Source: Aspidapion aeneum (lineage: Eukaryota > Arthropoda > Insecta > Coleoptera > Brentidae). Taken from it: a DNA stretch of 64,000 nt. The position numbers and the translations under genes were made by a program. Each line of letters opens with the position of its first letter. Positions within the stretch are counted from its first letter, which is position 1. Of this stretch, positions 59,701 through 61,157 are shown piece after piece. Under the pieces are notes generated by a model. It did no database searches. It worked only from the letters and a program-made list of their open reading frames with translations, and was not told the origin of the DNA. The stretch lies in the NCBI GenBank assembly GCA_963576565.1, contig OY755038.1, forward strand, positions 13,655,756 through 13,719,755. Reading direction: 5' to 3'.

Positions 59701-61157
59701 GAAAAATCAGAAATCACCTGGAAAAGACGGAGTAACGGCATAGATACTCAAGTTCGGTGAAAAACCTGTACTTAATGCCCTCCATATTCTTTTGAATAAA
59801 ATACTAAAAAAAGAAAATAATCCCAAATAACTGGAACAACACAAGAAAGGTGATAGAGCAGACCAAAAAGCTATCGACCTATAACACTCCTGAATGTAAT
59901 TTATGAGTTTTTCATGAAAATATTAACAGATAGACTAACAACAAAATTTGACGTATATCAATCAAAAGAACAAGCAGGCTTCAGAAAATGTTTCAGGACA
60001 CTGGAACACCTATTAACCATGAAAATCCTAATAGAACGGGTCAATGAATATAACATTCTACTATACATTGCATTTCTAGACTTAAAGCTTTCGATGGCAT
60101 TGAGCACTGGGTACTAAACGCATTTTTAATTATTAGCCGAATAGATCACAGATACATAGACTTGATACCCAATAAATATAGCGAAGCAACTACATCAATC
60201 AAAATCCACGAACGAACCAAGCCAATCTTCATAAGAAGAGGGGTCAGCCAGGGTGACACAACTCCCTATATTTTTTTTTTAAATTTAAAGTTGTGCACAC
60301 TGGCGTCTAAAAAAGATAGGAGGCTCCTGTCTCAATGTCGCCGGATTGCTGAGAAATTTTGGGGACATTTCAGAATTTTTTTTCTACTTTTTTACTGCAA
60401 AGGAAGTACTTTGCGGACACTTTTGTATACGCGTAGTAGTACATTCAAACACCATGTGCGGAAAAACTTTTACTGCTTACAATTTCGTTTTGCTAAACAC
60501 AAAGACCTGGAATTTCGGTGATTTTTTTAATAAAAAGGGTCAAGAATCGTGTTGATTTTTTAAGGTCATGTAAATTTTAACGACTTTAAAACCATTGTGT
60601 TTTTACTGACTGACTAAATTCGAGAATGAAAACTATTTTTTATATAATTCGTTTGTATGTTTTTTAAGTTCTCACCACCACGATAGTAAATGAAAATAAG
60701 GACGATGCCATGAGGACAAAAAAATGTTAAATTTTTCCACATAGTTTTTGTGCGAAATTTCGTGTTTTTACCCCCATTTCTCACATTTTTAGAAAAACAT
60801 AGCTTCTACATCCTGGGCTGAGGCGCCAAGCGGCCAGAAGAGAGTCTTTACAACTAGTTACAGTCTACCAATAATGGATCCATCCTTTCCGAACTGGACG
60901 TCGTTCAACAGAAAACTTACTTGTCGCTTGAACGGTAGAATTGGGGTCGGGGTCTGACACACGGAGAGGTCGGGGAGTGATCGGGGGCCGCCCAGCCTTA
61001 CCACCTCGTGCTCCAGCAGTGTGACCTCGCGCTCCAACGTCGCAATGCGCGCGTCTTTTGTGTCTAGCAACACTTTGATCGTACTACTGGAGGGCGAGGG
61101 TACGAGTTCCAGCTGCGTTTGGAGCGTGCGCAACGTCTCGTTTGCAGCCTGCAGCTC
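3332..61157 (-). CDS. brp: bruchpilot (ELKS/CAST/ERC family) gene, 19 exons, 5' end missing
   Basis: Presynaptic active-zone scaffold. In flies Brp forms the T-bar and clusters calcium channels (family knowledge). The exons join in the order 61157-60921, 58366-58040, 51038-50869, 48405-48224, 40789-40656, 40561-40370, 31765-31625, 22134-21988, 20665-20513, 15533-15337, 14357-14226, 14033-11918, 11564-11304, 11200-11016, 10466-10400, 10092-9604, 8140-7980, 6447-6300, 3448-3332. They total 5,556 nt and stay in one frame. The product is almost wholly charged, heptad-rich coiled coil with no membrane segment. From LDEFRVEIQRRDQEILAM to ALKNAQAKLKQ it follows fly Brp block by block as I recall it. 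The rest follows vertebrate ELKS/ERC. The start codon and first exons lie beyond the window. A shorter isoform can end at 10230. Confidence 0.95.
3737..4452. mobile_element. foldback element with TTCGG/TTAGG pentamer core
   Basis: A giant inverted repeat with arms of about 335 bp (3737 to about 4075 and about 4105 to 4452). Outer termini share ACAAGACGCTAGC; internal landmarks such as GGATCCTAGAGGATGTGAAT recur inverted. The inner parts of the arms are degenerate pentamers CCGAA/CCTAA (TTCGG/TTAGG on the other strand). The same core occurs in the foldback at 36589. No clear target duplication. Confidence 0.85.
4470..4588. repeat. three tandem copies of a 35-40 bp repeat
   Basis: CCCAGTACACCACTGAAATA recurs at 4471, 4511 and 4546, each followed by a variable tail. 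Short minisatellite between the foldback and the 220-bp array. Confidence 0.85.
4966..6260. repeat. 220-bp satellite, six units arranged as a trimer repeated twice
   Basis: Units begin with GGCACCTG-type sequence at 4966, 5193, 5410, 5635, 5827 and 6044. Units 2 and 5 are nearly identical and carry the same internal shortening (TATATTATATAGCTCCGGAA). Units 1 and 4 share the CACTTAAAAATTCGGAGC variant, and 3 and 6 also pair. The array is therefore A-B-C-A'-B'-C'. Its end lies 40 bp from the donor of brp exon 18. Confidence 0.9.
6300..6447 (-). CDS. brp: brp exon 18, ELKS signature block
   Basis: The acceptor GGTTTTATAG precedes ACGTGAT, the A completing AAA (Lys). The donor is GAG/GTAAAC, phase 0. 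Length is 148 nt. It encodes RDALEAAISEKDAHLALLEM, the signature shared with vertebrate ERC proteins, then EEADCLRMEKRRLVERLKKE. The donor is only 40 bp from the end of the 220-bp satellite array. Confidence 0.92.
6510..7800 (+). mobile_element. LINE fragment A, reverse-transcriptase region, degenerate
   Basis: Broken frames give NWKESITIILHNKGDRVDVK followed by NYRPITLLN, IDFEKAFDRI, and NHLRYADNIALITDTKEEL with the YAD catalytic box. These are motifs of a non-LTR retrotransposon RT of the endonuclease-RT type, probably RTE-like (inference). Frameshifts and stops are frequent. The 3' end is a short GATA run (AAATAGATAGATAT). It is antisense to brp in the intron after exon 17. Confidence 0.85.
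7980..8140 (-). CDS. brp: brp exon 17, ELKS-type with CxxC
   Basis: The acceptor ATACATAG precedes GTTGCAAAA. The donor is ATGAA/GTAAGT, leaving AA of a lysine codon. Length is 161 nt. It encodes VAKLEQRLLSLQAAQAMRCH through SERRRNLQELTHMK. The ERR(R/K)..L.E...MK motif matches vertebrate ERC just upstream of its DANIALLE block. A CHNC (CxxC) sits mid-exon in otherwise cysteine-poor coiled coil. Found by phase and homology; the coding strand has no long open frame here. Confidence 0.85.
8141..9603. other. brp intron between exons 16 and 17, no feature seen
   Basis: AT-rich single-copy-looking DNA. I found no open frame, tandem repeat or terminal inverted repeat here. Confidence 0.5.
9604..10092 (-). 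CDS. brp: brp exon 16, first exon of ELKS-type C-terminus
   Basis: The acceptor AATGTTAG precedes ATTAGAATC, and the donor is AAG/GTAAGT; both are phase 0, giving 163 codons. It encodes IRIDPLVDINENLNAKAELD through RILELEDALRETIKISTERE and ends KRKQILEK. The LEDALRE..I..EREMVLQQEE block is typical of ELKS/ERC C-termini and absent from the canonical fly Brp protein. A second AG four bases further in (TTAG/A) would break the frame and was not chosen. Confidence 0.85.
10230..10265 (-). CDS. brp: brp alternative terminal exon, Drosophila-type C-terminus
   Basis: Twelve codons read AGPAGFLKSFF then TAA. Fly Brp ends DAGPAGFLKSFF as I remember it, so this is the canonical Brp tail, too short for an automatic open-reading-frame search. 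The acceptor AAAG is preceded by a strong pyrimidine tract (TTTTTCTATTTTTGTTTTAAAG) and is phase 0, so exon 15 joins directly. The exon lies 134 bp after the exon 15 donor and 137 bp before exon 16. Use of this exon gives a protein of 1,558 residues for the part in the window. The last residues of fly Brp are implicated in tethering synaptic vesicles (family knowledge). Confidence 0.88.
   Translation of the reverse strand, partial: AGPAGFLKSFF
10400..10466 (-). CDS. brp: brp exon 15, 67-nt exon before the alternative 3' ends
   Basis: The acceptor TTTTTTCAG precedes GGCATTG, the first G completing CAG. The donor is GAG/GTAATA, phase 0. It encodes ALKNAQAKLKQVQQQAQAAK then EE, matching the fly C-terminal ALKIAQAKVKQAQTQQQ. 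Both possible continuations, the short terminal exon at 10265 and exon 16 at 10092, accept phase 0. This is therefore the branch point of the two C-termini. Confidence 0.95.
11016..11200 (-). CDS. brp: brp exon 14
   Basis: The acceptor TTTTACTCAG precedes ACTGGAGGC. The donor is CAACA/GTACGT, leaving CA of a glutamine codon. Length is 185 nt. It encodes TGGNAAAVSDMNKRLSEAQE and then RLLQLVQMSQEEQNAKEK, a block essentially identical to the C-terminal region of fly Brp. Confidence 0.95.
11304..11564 (-). CDS. brp: brp exon 13
   Basis: The acceptor AAATATAG precedes TTGGAGTTG, and the donor is AAG/GTACGA; both are phase 0, giving 87 codons. It encodes LELHEATKKLQMAGQPRVNG through KRKQQMDQLEASLQK. 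Fly Brp has KRKEQMDQLEKSLQ at this place. A short non-helical segment (AGQPRVNGD) interrupts the coiled coil near its start. Confidence 0.93.
11918..14033 (-). CDS. brp: brp exon 12, giant coiled-coil exon
   Basis: A 2,116-nt exon with about 705 codons, roughly 38% of the visible protein. The acceptor TTTTTTCTAG precedes ATCCCAAAA, whose first A completes AGA. It opens RSQNDVYRLQSKLDTVSAEK, includes YDRAAMQLSRSKELEEKHKE, a break at TGLDTRGRESRFSRYDRDDR, and ends QLEIMVQELEKNQ. The donor is CAG/GTCAGT. If the donor is not used, translation adds only VSRAFAQYNK before TAA. There is no intron, frameshift or internal stop. Glutamine-rich stretches near residues 1230-1330 match the Gln-rich part of fly Brp. 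Several long open frames overlap it in other frames and are shadows. Confidence 0.97.
14226..14357 (-). CDS. brp: brp exon 11
   Basis: The acceptor TATTTTAG precedes GGATGAT, the first G completing AGG. The donor is GATAG/GTAAGT, leaving AG. Length is 132 nt. It encodes DDAIAEVDILKEKLDKAIYA through EFEKIIEKYDR. This matches the fly block DDAVTEVEILKEKLDKALYA closely. Coiled coil throughout. Confidence 0.95.
14730..15125. repeat. degenerate tandem repeat in intron between exons 10 and 11
   Basis: Recurring GTGTGGGTGGTCTTTTTGAC and ATGATATCGCATA blocks form an imperfect array with units of about 50-70 bp. The repeat keeps minus-strand frames open (HTIRL, YPHCSP-like peptides), which are not genes. 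Confidence 0.75.
15337..15533 (-). CDS. brp: brp exon 10
   Basis: The acceptor AATTATTTTAG precedes GGTCAA. The donor is GAAAG/GTACTA, leaving AG of an arginine codon. Length is 197 nt. It encodes GQISRLQKEKDSYQDECDKL through WDKAHILQQKIQIER. It aligns without gaps to the fly block QLGRIQKERDQFSDELETLK, so no exon is missing between 9 and 11. The donor deviates from consensus (GTACTA), but the phase and protein support it. Confidence 0.92.
15887..16855. mobile_element. non-autonomous TIR element, CACATAG family, copy 1
   Basis: Terminal inverted repeats CACATAGCACAA / TTGTGCTATGTG bound about 970 bp. It is co-linear with a second copy at 27952-28907. There is no coding capacity; the interior is AT-rich with short palindromes such as AACGTTAAATTAACGT. 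Superfamily not determined; no clear target duplication. Confidence 0.8.
16900..17470. other. intron sequence without recognisable feature
   Basis: AT-rich DNA between two transposable elements. An 86-codon minus-strand frame at 16940-17200 has no recognisable similarity and looks like chance. Confidence 0.45.
17481..17895. mobile_element. hAT-type MITE with exact 8-bp target duplication
   Basis: Terminal inverted repeat CAGCGGCGTAGCGTG / CACGCTACGCCGCTG, flanked on both sides by ACAACATA. CAG-GGCGTA-type ends with 8-bp duplications are typical of hAT elements. The interior repeats GGGCGCCTCTCACAAATCTT about three times between poly-A and poly-G runs. Confidence 0.9.
18640..19610. repeat. 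142-bp satellite, seven units
   Basis: The landmark TTCCAGAAATGCTAGAGAG or close variants recurs at 18657, 18799, 18941, 19083, 19225, 19367 and 19509, exactly 142 bp apart each time. Units differ by substitutions but almost no indels. A more decayed unit may extend back to about 18500. Confidence 0.95.
19692..20057. repeat. long near-perfect inverted repeat (hairpin)
   Basis: Arms of about 150-155 bp (19692 to about 19850 and about 19900 to 20057) mirror each other with few mismatches, for example AAGGTTCTTACTAGTTTGG against CCAAACTAGTAAGAACCTT. The loop is about 50 bp. It lies directly after the 142-bp satellite, within the intron 5' to brp exon 10. The transcript would form a long stem. 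Confidence 0.9.
20513..20665 (-). CDS. brp: brp exon 9
   Basis: The acceptor ACATTTTAG precedes ATACAACTG, and the donor is CAG/GTAATT; both are phase 0, giving 51 codons. It encodes IQLEKEKLGYDLENIQSQLE through EADRLRDKYEKLQ. Fly Brp has LVLEKEKLTYDYDNLQSQLD at this position. Continuous coiled coil. Confidence 0.95.
21514..21729 (+). pseudogene. LINE RNase H fragment
   Basis: The frame includes TGDRAIGRCHLNAHLSILAI then CRKCIEVKESSLHLLTE. TGH-LN-HL...C..C...EES..HLL.EC is the usual end of the RNase H region in jockey/R1-type LINEs. The conserved TGH is changed to TGD, and no RT is adjacent. Confidence 0.65.
21988..22134 (-). CDS. brp: brp exon 8
   Basis: The acceptor AATGTTTAG precedes GTGAGA, and the donor is AGG/GTAAGC; both are phase 0, giving 49 codons. 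It encodes VREELERTTATLGKAQLQTD through KLQEKLDKSLGETRR, pure coiled coil. This corresponds to the fly block containing EEMERTQATLGKSQLQ. Confidence 0.95.
22500..22720 (-). mobile_element. tRNA-derived SINE-like repeat
   Basis: The minus strand at 22640-22720 has an A-box-like TTGGTTCAATGGGC and a perfect B box GGTTCGATTCCC in tRNA-like spacing. The body extends toward 22500. The acceptor stem does not pair cleanly, so this is a SINE head rather than a functional tRNA gene. Confidence 0.55.
22790..23110. repeat. diverged tandem duplication
   Basis: The blocks CAGCCCTTTGG...TTCTGTTGGCAA...CACTGATTATTA occur at about 22800 and 22985. A partial inverted copy (TGCCAACAGAAATTGTTCCG) lies at about 23252. 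No coding content. Confidence 0.6.
23872..24000. repeat. dispersed repeat shared with 49430-49540 (inverted)
   Basis: AATCAGCTGTTC..GGGGGCTGACTTTTACATTG and ATGATATTTTCAAAATGGCA occur here and, in opposite orientation, at about 49440-49530. It keeps a 114-codon frame open (23723-24067) that I do not regard as a gene. Confidence 0.65.
24263..24550. repeat. tandem duplication of about 145 bp
   Basis: Two copies of AAAAACAATCTCAAAACCGG...GACAATCAGCTGTGTCGTGACG begin at about 24266 and 24414. They are about 90% identical by eye. Confidence 0.85.
25920..26044 (+). pseudogene. transposon exon 1, YqaJ-protein-like N-terminus (copy 2)
   Basis: Open from ATG to GAT/GTAAGT: MENGFSKADSSNLPMLNFMM, AGFFANNNDFCSAEFRNVKM. 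Relative to the other copies it has lost exactly three bases, so the frame is kept. Remaining exons are absent. Confidence 0.6.
26632..26813 (-). pseudogene. THAP-domain exon (copy 2), one-base frameshift
   Basis: MSYKWCVVPQCLNTSIKTPE then KLFIHVPTTVKERKKWLELA: a THAP zinc-finger start with C-x4-C and the (R)KKW core. A missing A near 26656 shifts the frame just before the CEDHFD motif and GTGAGT donor, so the C-x2-H half is out of frame. Confidence 0.75.
27090..27950. other. intron sequence without recognisable feature
   Basis: No coding signal, tandem array or paired termini seen; short C-rich stretch at about 27400 (CCCCCCCTCCCCCC-like). Confidence 0.4.
27952..28907. mobile_element. non-autonomous TIR element, CACATAG family, copy 2
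   Basis: Co-linear with 15887-16855, including ends ACATAGCACAA / TTGTGCTATGT. It differs by small indels and lacks a roughly 35-bp stretch present in copy 1 near 16060. Confidence 0.8.
29084..29358. mobile_element. MITE, GTGCCAGGCAC family, copy 1
   Basis: Long terminal inverted repeats (about 60 bp) starting TAGGGACCTATTGCAATAGT, with inner landmark GTGCCAGGCAC. Length is 275 bp. Related elements at 30288 and 43549. Confidence 0.85.
30288..30548. mobile_element. MITE, GTGCCAGGCAC family, copy 2 (decayed)
   Basis: Shares AAATTAGGCCTTTGTGTA, TTTATAAATTCGACTATAG and the GCCCGGCAGAATTACTGCCT end with copy 1, but its left terminus is degraded. Confidence 0.7.
31223..31390. mobile_element. palindromic MITE, downstream side of brp exon 7
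   Basis: Termini ATGATTACACACC / GGGTGTGTAATCAT. Nearly the whole 168 bp folds back, with arm core GATATGCAACCCAACAAACT. Closely related to the element at 31939 on the other side of exon 7. Confidence 0.88.
31625..31765 (-). CDS. brp: brp exon 7
   Basis: The acceptor TTTTAAG precedes GGGGAA, and the donor is GAAG/GTAAGA; both are phase 0, giving 47 codons. It encodes GEVYRLKARLENSHQEQDSL through DKDRAYADLEK. The fly counterpart begins GEVYRLKAKLENAQ. The exon is more GC-rich than the surrounding intron. Closely related palindromic MITEs lie about 235 bp and 173 bp away on the two sides. Confidence 0.95.
31939..32107. mobile_element. palindromic MITE, upstream side of brp exon 7
   Basis: Termini ATGTTTACACCA / GATTGTGTAAACAT, arm core GATATGCAACCCAACACACT and GGACAGATGGCTCTGCCGT, inverted at 32035-32100. 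Same family as 31223-31390. Confidence 0.88.
33091..34867. mobile_element. TIR element with internal ~175-bp tandem repeats
   Basis: Termini CCCAAGTAACATT / AATGTTACTTGGGTA, flanked by TA. Inside, about three diverged units of 170-180 bp (landmark CATATAGAACCTAGTTTCCT) span about 33290-33730. No protein-coding frame. Superfamily not assigned. Confidence 0.65.
35660..36340. repeat. degenerate tandem repeat, CTCTCCAGCGACGTCCGT landmark
   Basis: AACTCTCCAGCGGCGTCCGT and close variants occur near 35839, 36178 and 36303, with a weaker one near 36030, each in a similar AT-rich context. Unit about 125-180 bp. Confidence 0.65.
36589..37606. mobile_element. foldback transposon with 9-bp target duplication
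   Basis: Ends GGGCGGCGGACGAAACATCG / inverted GGGCGAGGGCCAAAACATCG, flanked on both sides by ACAGTAAAG (36580-36588 and 37607-37615). The left arm is an array of a 15- to 16-bp unit (ACAAAATGTCGAAATT); the right arm is the inverted array; the centre carries CCGAA/CCTAA pentamers like the 3737 element. A 9-bp duplication suggests a Mutator-like foldback (inference). Confidence 0.9.
38590..39655 (+). mobile_element. LINE fragment B, RT to 3' end, degenerate
   Basis: MYIAFIDFDKAFDSIEHWAV is RT motif A, and GIRQGETLSPKLFNQVLENI motif B. A small deletion removes the YADD box (NHLR then DIALI). The region downstream reads NYTKTKIITNTDEDMTIRIS and ends in a GATA repeat. Same family as fragments A, C and D; antisense to brp. 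Confidence 0.85.
39656..39995 (-). mobile_element. LINE fragment E, 3' end in reverse orientation
   Basis: The minus strand reads MDKVTKAQRSMERQMLHVKK and GEVAKLKWKFAGHNIRQK, the C-terminal segment of the same LINE family. It is joined tail-to-tail with fragment B. Confidence 0.8.
40370..40561 (-). CDS. brp: brp exon 6
   Basis: The acceptor TTTTTGTAG precedes GCGAAGATT, and the donor is CAG/GTAAGG; both are phase 0, giving 64 codons. The exon opens with AKIQPFGRTSTYSSTHELDR, corresponding to the fly segment with a TTFGRTTMTTSQELDR-like linker. It continues into coiled coil (AELRVTQADAERARSEAQAL) and ends KLEKSQ. The serine/threonine-rich, non-helical opening is one of the few breaks in the coiled coil. 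Confidence 0.95.
40656..40789 (-). CDS. brp: brp exon 5
   Basis: The acceptor TTTTTACAG precedes GA, which completes the split glycine codon (G/GA). The exon encodes KSKVELDKAMEFGRRGDDYE through RLELENERLKQDLELAQ. Donor is CAG/GTTAG, phase 0. Length is 134 nt. It is only 94 bp from exon 6. It contains no long open frame with a start codon, so it was located by splice phase and homology. Confidence 0.93.
41020..41110. repeat. dispersed repeat fragment shared with 45120-45215
   Basis: CGGAACTGTAACATAAACTGGAATGCTAA at 41030 is present, inverted, at about 45183-45211, followed in both by a GACCGCTA block. Probably two copies of an undefined transposon. Confidence 0.65.
41120..42095. other. brp intron between exons 4 and 5, no feature seen
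   Basis: AT-rich DNA without a recognisable frame or repeat structure. Confidence 0.4.
42103..43410. repeat. foldback array of a ~275-bp unit in both orientations
   Basis: Outer ends GGTCCGCTGAATCCAA / inverted TTCAGCGGACC. The left half carries two forward units (CAGATTTTGGCAGCTTTGCT at about 42235, CAGATTTTGACCGCTCTGCT at about 42518). The right half carries three inverted units (about 42720, 43000 and 43265). Short frames of the FGFAESKPF type come from the repeat. Confidence 0.8.
43549..43804. mobile_element. MITE, GTGCCAGGCAC family, copy 3
   Basis: Termini AGAGAATTATTGAAATA / inverted AGAGAATTATTAAAATA, inner GTGCCAGGCACTATTTTGAC inverted as GTGTCAAAATTGTGCCTGGC. Length is 256 bp. Same family as 29084. 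Confidence 0.85.
44520..44890. repeat. decayed foldback related to the 36589 family
   Basis: The left half carries ATCGAAAATTAAAATC-type motifs, the right half their complement (TTTCGATTTTCAATATTTTG), around a centre of GGTTGGTTGG-like sequence. Probably an old relative of the TGTCGAAATTACAAAA foldback. Confidence 0.55.
45216..45541. mobile_element. MITE with GGTAGCTATTCTG termini
   Basis: Termini GGTAGCTATTCTG / CAGAATAGCTACC, with GATGTGA also inverted. Flanked by CAG on both sides (45213-45215 and 45542-45544). Length is 326 bp. More GC-rich than surrounding DNA; no coding frame. Confidence 0.8.
46595..46722 (+). pseudogene. transposon exon 1, YqaJ-protein-like N-terminus (copy 3)
   Basis: Open from ATG to AT/GTAAGT: MENGFSKADSSNLPILHSFM, VAGLFAKNSDFCSAEFRNVK. 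Only amino-acid substitutions separate it from the other copies. Confidence 0.6.
47295..47541. mobile_element. MITE nested in the THAP exon
   Basis: About 31-bp near-perfect termini GAAGACCACAGGCAAAGAAG / inverted. It splits the sequence CTTCACAAA-TGTAAAGTG that is continuous in copy 1. Length is 247 bp. No clear target duplication beyond a few bases. Confidence 0.88.
47542..47706 (-). pseudogene. THAP-domain exon, interrupted (copy 3)
   Basis: MSYKWCVVPQCSNTSIKTPA then KLFIHVPTAVKERKKWLELA is intact. After ARRDQG a lost base shifts the frame, and the MITE then separates it from the CEDHFD half. Confidence 0.75.
48224..48405 (-). CDS. brp: brp exon 4
   Basis: The acceptor TTTTTGCTAG precedes GGATAGAG, so the first G completes AGG (Arg) from exon 3. 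It encodes DRAEQEKREERDLHEREIAE through KLEYSQSELG, continuing the REQRDRAEQEK junction known from both Brp and ERC. The donor is TTAG/GTAATT, leaving one base of a glycine codon. Length is 182 nt. A third ISL2EU-like transposon ends about 250 bp downstream in the following intron. Confidence 0.95.
48530..49159. mobile_element. foldback element with 9-bp target duplication, copy 1
   Basis: Inverted ends CGGTGGATATAATAGACCGG / CCGGTCTATTCTATCCACC, with arms of about 200 bp including CACTGGTGGTCCAGCTGATT. Flanked by GTCGAAATC on both sides (48521-48529, 49160-49168). Confidence 0.88.
49168..49252. repeat. palindrome
   Basis: GTTAACCTAAC and TTGATCGCAA recur inverted (TTGCGATCAA, GTTAGGTTAAC), with a 23-base loop. 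A second smaller palindrome with GGATCACC follows at about 49280-49315. Confidence 0.75.
49300..49720. repeat. composite of dispersed repeats shared with 55590-56060 and 23872
   Basis: AAATATATCTGTACTG occurs also at 55625; AACCCAAACGTATG and AACACCCATTATCAGT recur inverted at 55920-56015. Undefined transposon fragments. Confidence 0.55.
49961..50712. mobile_element. foldback element, copy 2, right end truncated
   Basis: Same left end as 48530 (CACGGTGGATAGAATAGAAC). The middle contains an internal duplication (AAGCGGGCTAAAAA blocks at about 50347 and 50481). A (TA)n tract at 50658-50705 precedes ATAAGATCC. The final CCGGTCTATTC end is missing. Confidence 0.75.
50869..51038 (-). CDS. brp: brp exon 3
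   Basis: The exon runs from acceptor CCTAG before GTC to donor AAAG/GTAAAT. It encodes VENLEDLLKEKDNQVDMARA through STLEEAIGDKEKQMNQLREQ, a near-identical match to the same block of fly Brp. It enters at phase 0 and leaves two bases (AG), which the next exon completes as an arginine codon. Length is 170 nt. Confidence 0.95.
51257..51463 (-). mobile_element. tRNA-derived SINE, copy 1
   Basis: The tRNA-like head at 51264-51334 (minus strand) is a mutated version of copy 2. The body ends GGGAAAGAAGAACTTAGAG in minus orientation at about 51440-51463. About 207 bp. Confidence 0.75.
51658..51864 (-). mobile_element. tRNA-derived SINE, copy 2 with intact tRNA-like head
   Basis: The head at 51665-51735 reads GCTTCGGTGGTTCAGTGGTA...GGTTCGAACCCCGGCCGAAGC (abridged). 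It has intact A and B boxes and a pairable acceptor stem (GCTTCGG/CCGAAGC), resembling tRNA-Gly. The anticodon loop CTAGATA would place AGA as the anticodon. Two copies and conserved flanking bodies argue for a SINE, not a tRNA gene. Confidence 0.8.
52922..53059. mobile_element. small hAT-like MITE
   Basis: Termini CAGGGGCGGATC / GATCCGCGCCTG around an AT-rich centre with G/C runs at the inner ends. No exact 8-bp duplication. Confidence 0.6.
53364..53552. mobile_element. hAT-type MITE with exact 8-bp target duplication
   Basis: Termini CAAGCGCGGAT / ATCCGCGCTTG flanked on both sides by CACTGGCT (53356-53363 and 53553-53560). It is inserted in an older repeat that begins CAGTGGCGTACCCAGG at 53286, a sequence also seen at 44070. 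Confidence 0.88.
53943..55241 (-). mobile_element. Tc1-type transposon, 1.3 kb
   Basis: Terminal repeats TACTGAGTGACAAAGAAAGG / inverted at 55222-55241, flanked by TA on both sides. The length is typical of Tc1/mariner. Encodes a broken transposase on the minus strand. Confidence 0.95.
54038..55001 (-). pseudogene. Tc1 transposase pseudogene
   Basis: Begins MPRVPRIARIRQLSD then stop; the middle reads FGHCMGRARVRKRRGKKRDP and GVMVWSAIAYGSRTPLVFIR, typical of Tc1 transposase (GVMVWGAI...). It ends RTMINGQPIWLKT-stop. About 321 codons of sequence with stops, frameshifts and a deletion after the IQEVVE block. Confidence 0.9.
55258..55363. repeat. short inverted repeat
   Basis: TAGAGTGAAACCAAA at 55258 recurs inverted at about 55350-55363 (TTTGGTTTCACTCTA), with TTAATT also mirrored. 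A MITE-like palindrome of about 105 bp. Confidence 0.6.
56140..56365. repeat. inverted repeat; unit recurs at 56885 and 56975
   Basis: TTGCACCAAGGTCGGTCTGT...CCTACAGAATCTGA is mirrored by TCAAATTCTGTAGGCAACCT...TTGTGCTTGC. The inner palindrome is CGTCATCGGGTTGCC / GGATACCCGATGACG. Similar CTACAGAATTTGACCAGTCA motifs appear at about 56920 and 56995. Confidence 0.7.
57040..57790 (+). pseudogene. jockey-like LINE fragment
   Basis: Broken frames read LATFADETGVMTVEDN (RT catalytic FADDT box with a changed residue), then LDTKLCWKAHVKT and a ...YGIQLWGC-like segment before stops. This is the order of motifs after the RT core in jockey-type LINEs. Many stops. Confidence 0.75.
58040..58366 (-). CDS. 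brp: brp exon 2, conserved coiled-coil core
   Basis: The exon encodes residues 80-188 of the fragment. It begins LDEFRVEIQRRDQEILAM and includes HIAVLKESLCAKEEHYNMLQ, the most strongly conserved block shared by insect Brp and vertebrate ERC. It ends DIKDRKINVLQRK. The donor is AAAG/GTAACT and the acceptor CTGCTGCAG before CTC; both are phase 0. The frame is open a little further upstream of the acceptor to an in-frame TAG, but homology begins at LDEF, which decides the boundary. Confidence 0.93.
58367..59470. other. brp intron with degenerate CTTGCCAAGTAC repeats
   Basis: Between 58810 and 59125, CTTGCCAAGTAC and CGTGTGAG motifs recur on the plus strand, suggesting an undefined, old repeat. 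The rest of the stretch shows nothing coding. Confidence 0.45.
59475..60270 (+). mobile_element. LINE fragment D, reverse-transcriptase region
   Basis: Co-linear with fragment A from GGTAGATATGAAATAATTAA. It encodes MKILTDRLTTKFDVYQSKEQ then AGFRK, and IKIHERTKPIFIRRGVSQGD, the RT palm region with motif B. Frameshifts and a stop interrupt it. Ends abruptly near 60270. Antisense to brp. Confidence 0.85.
60921..61157 (-). CDS. brp: brp exon 1 of window, ELKS-type cassette exon
   Basis: The exon encodes residues 1-79 of the joined fragment. The acceptor is CTGTGCAG before GAG and the donor is GTAAGT after CAA, both phase 0. It starts ELQAANETLRTLQTQLE and contains LLDTKDARIATLEREVTLLE, which resembles the vertebrate ERC segment around KDTKIASLER. 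It ends in a proline-containing stretch (PDLSVCQTPTPILPFKRQ). In fly Brp as I recall it, the residues on either side of this exon are adjacent, so it may be an optional cassette. A second possible donor (GTAAGG) inside the GTG-GTA codons near 60990 would shorten it in frame. Confidence 0.8.
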
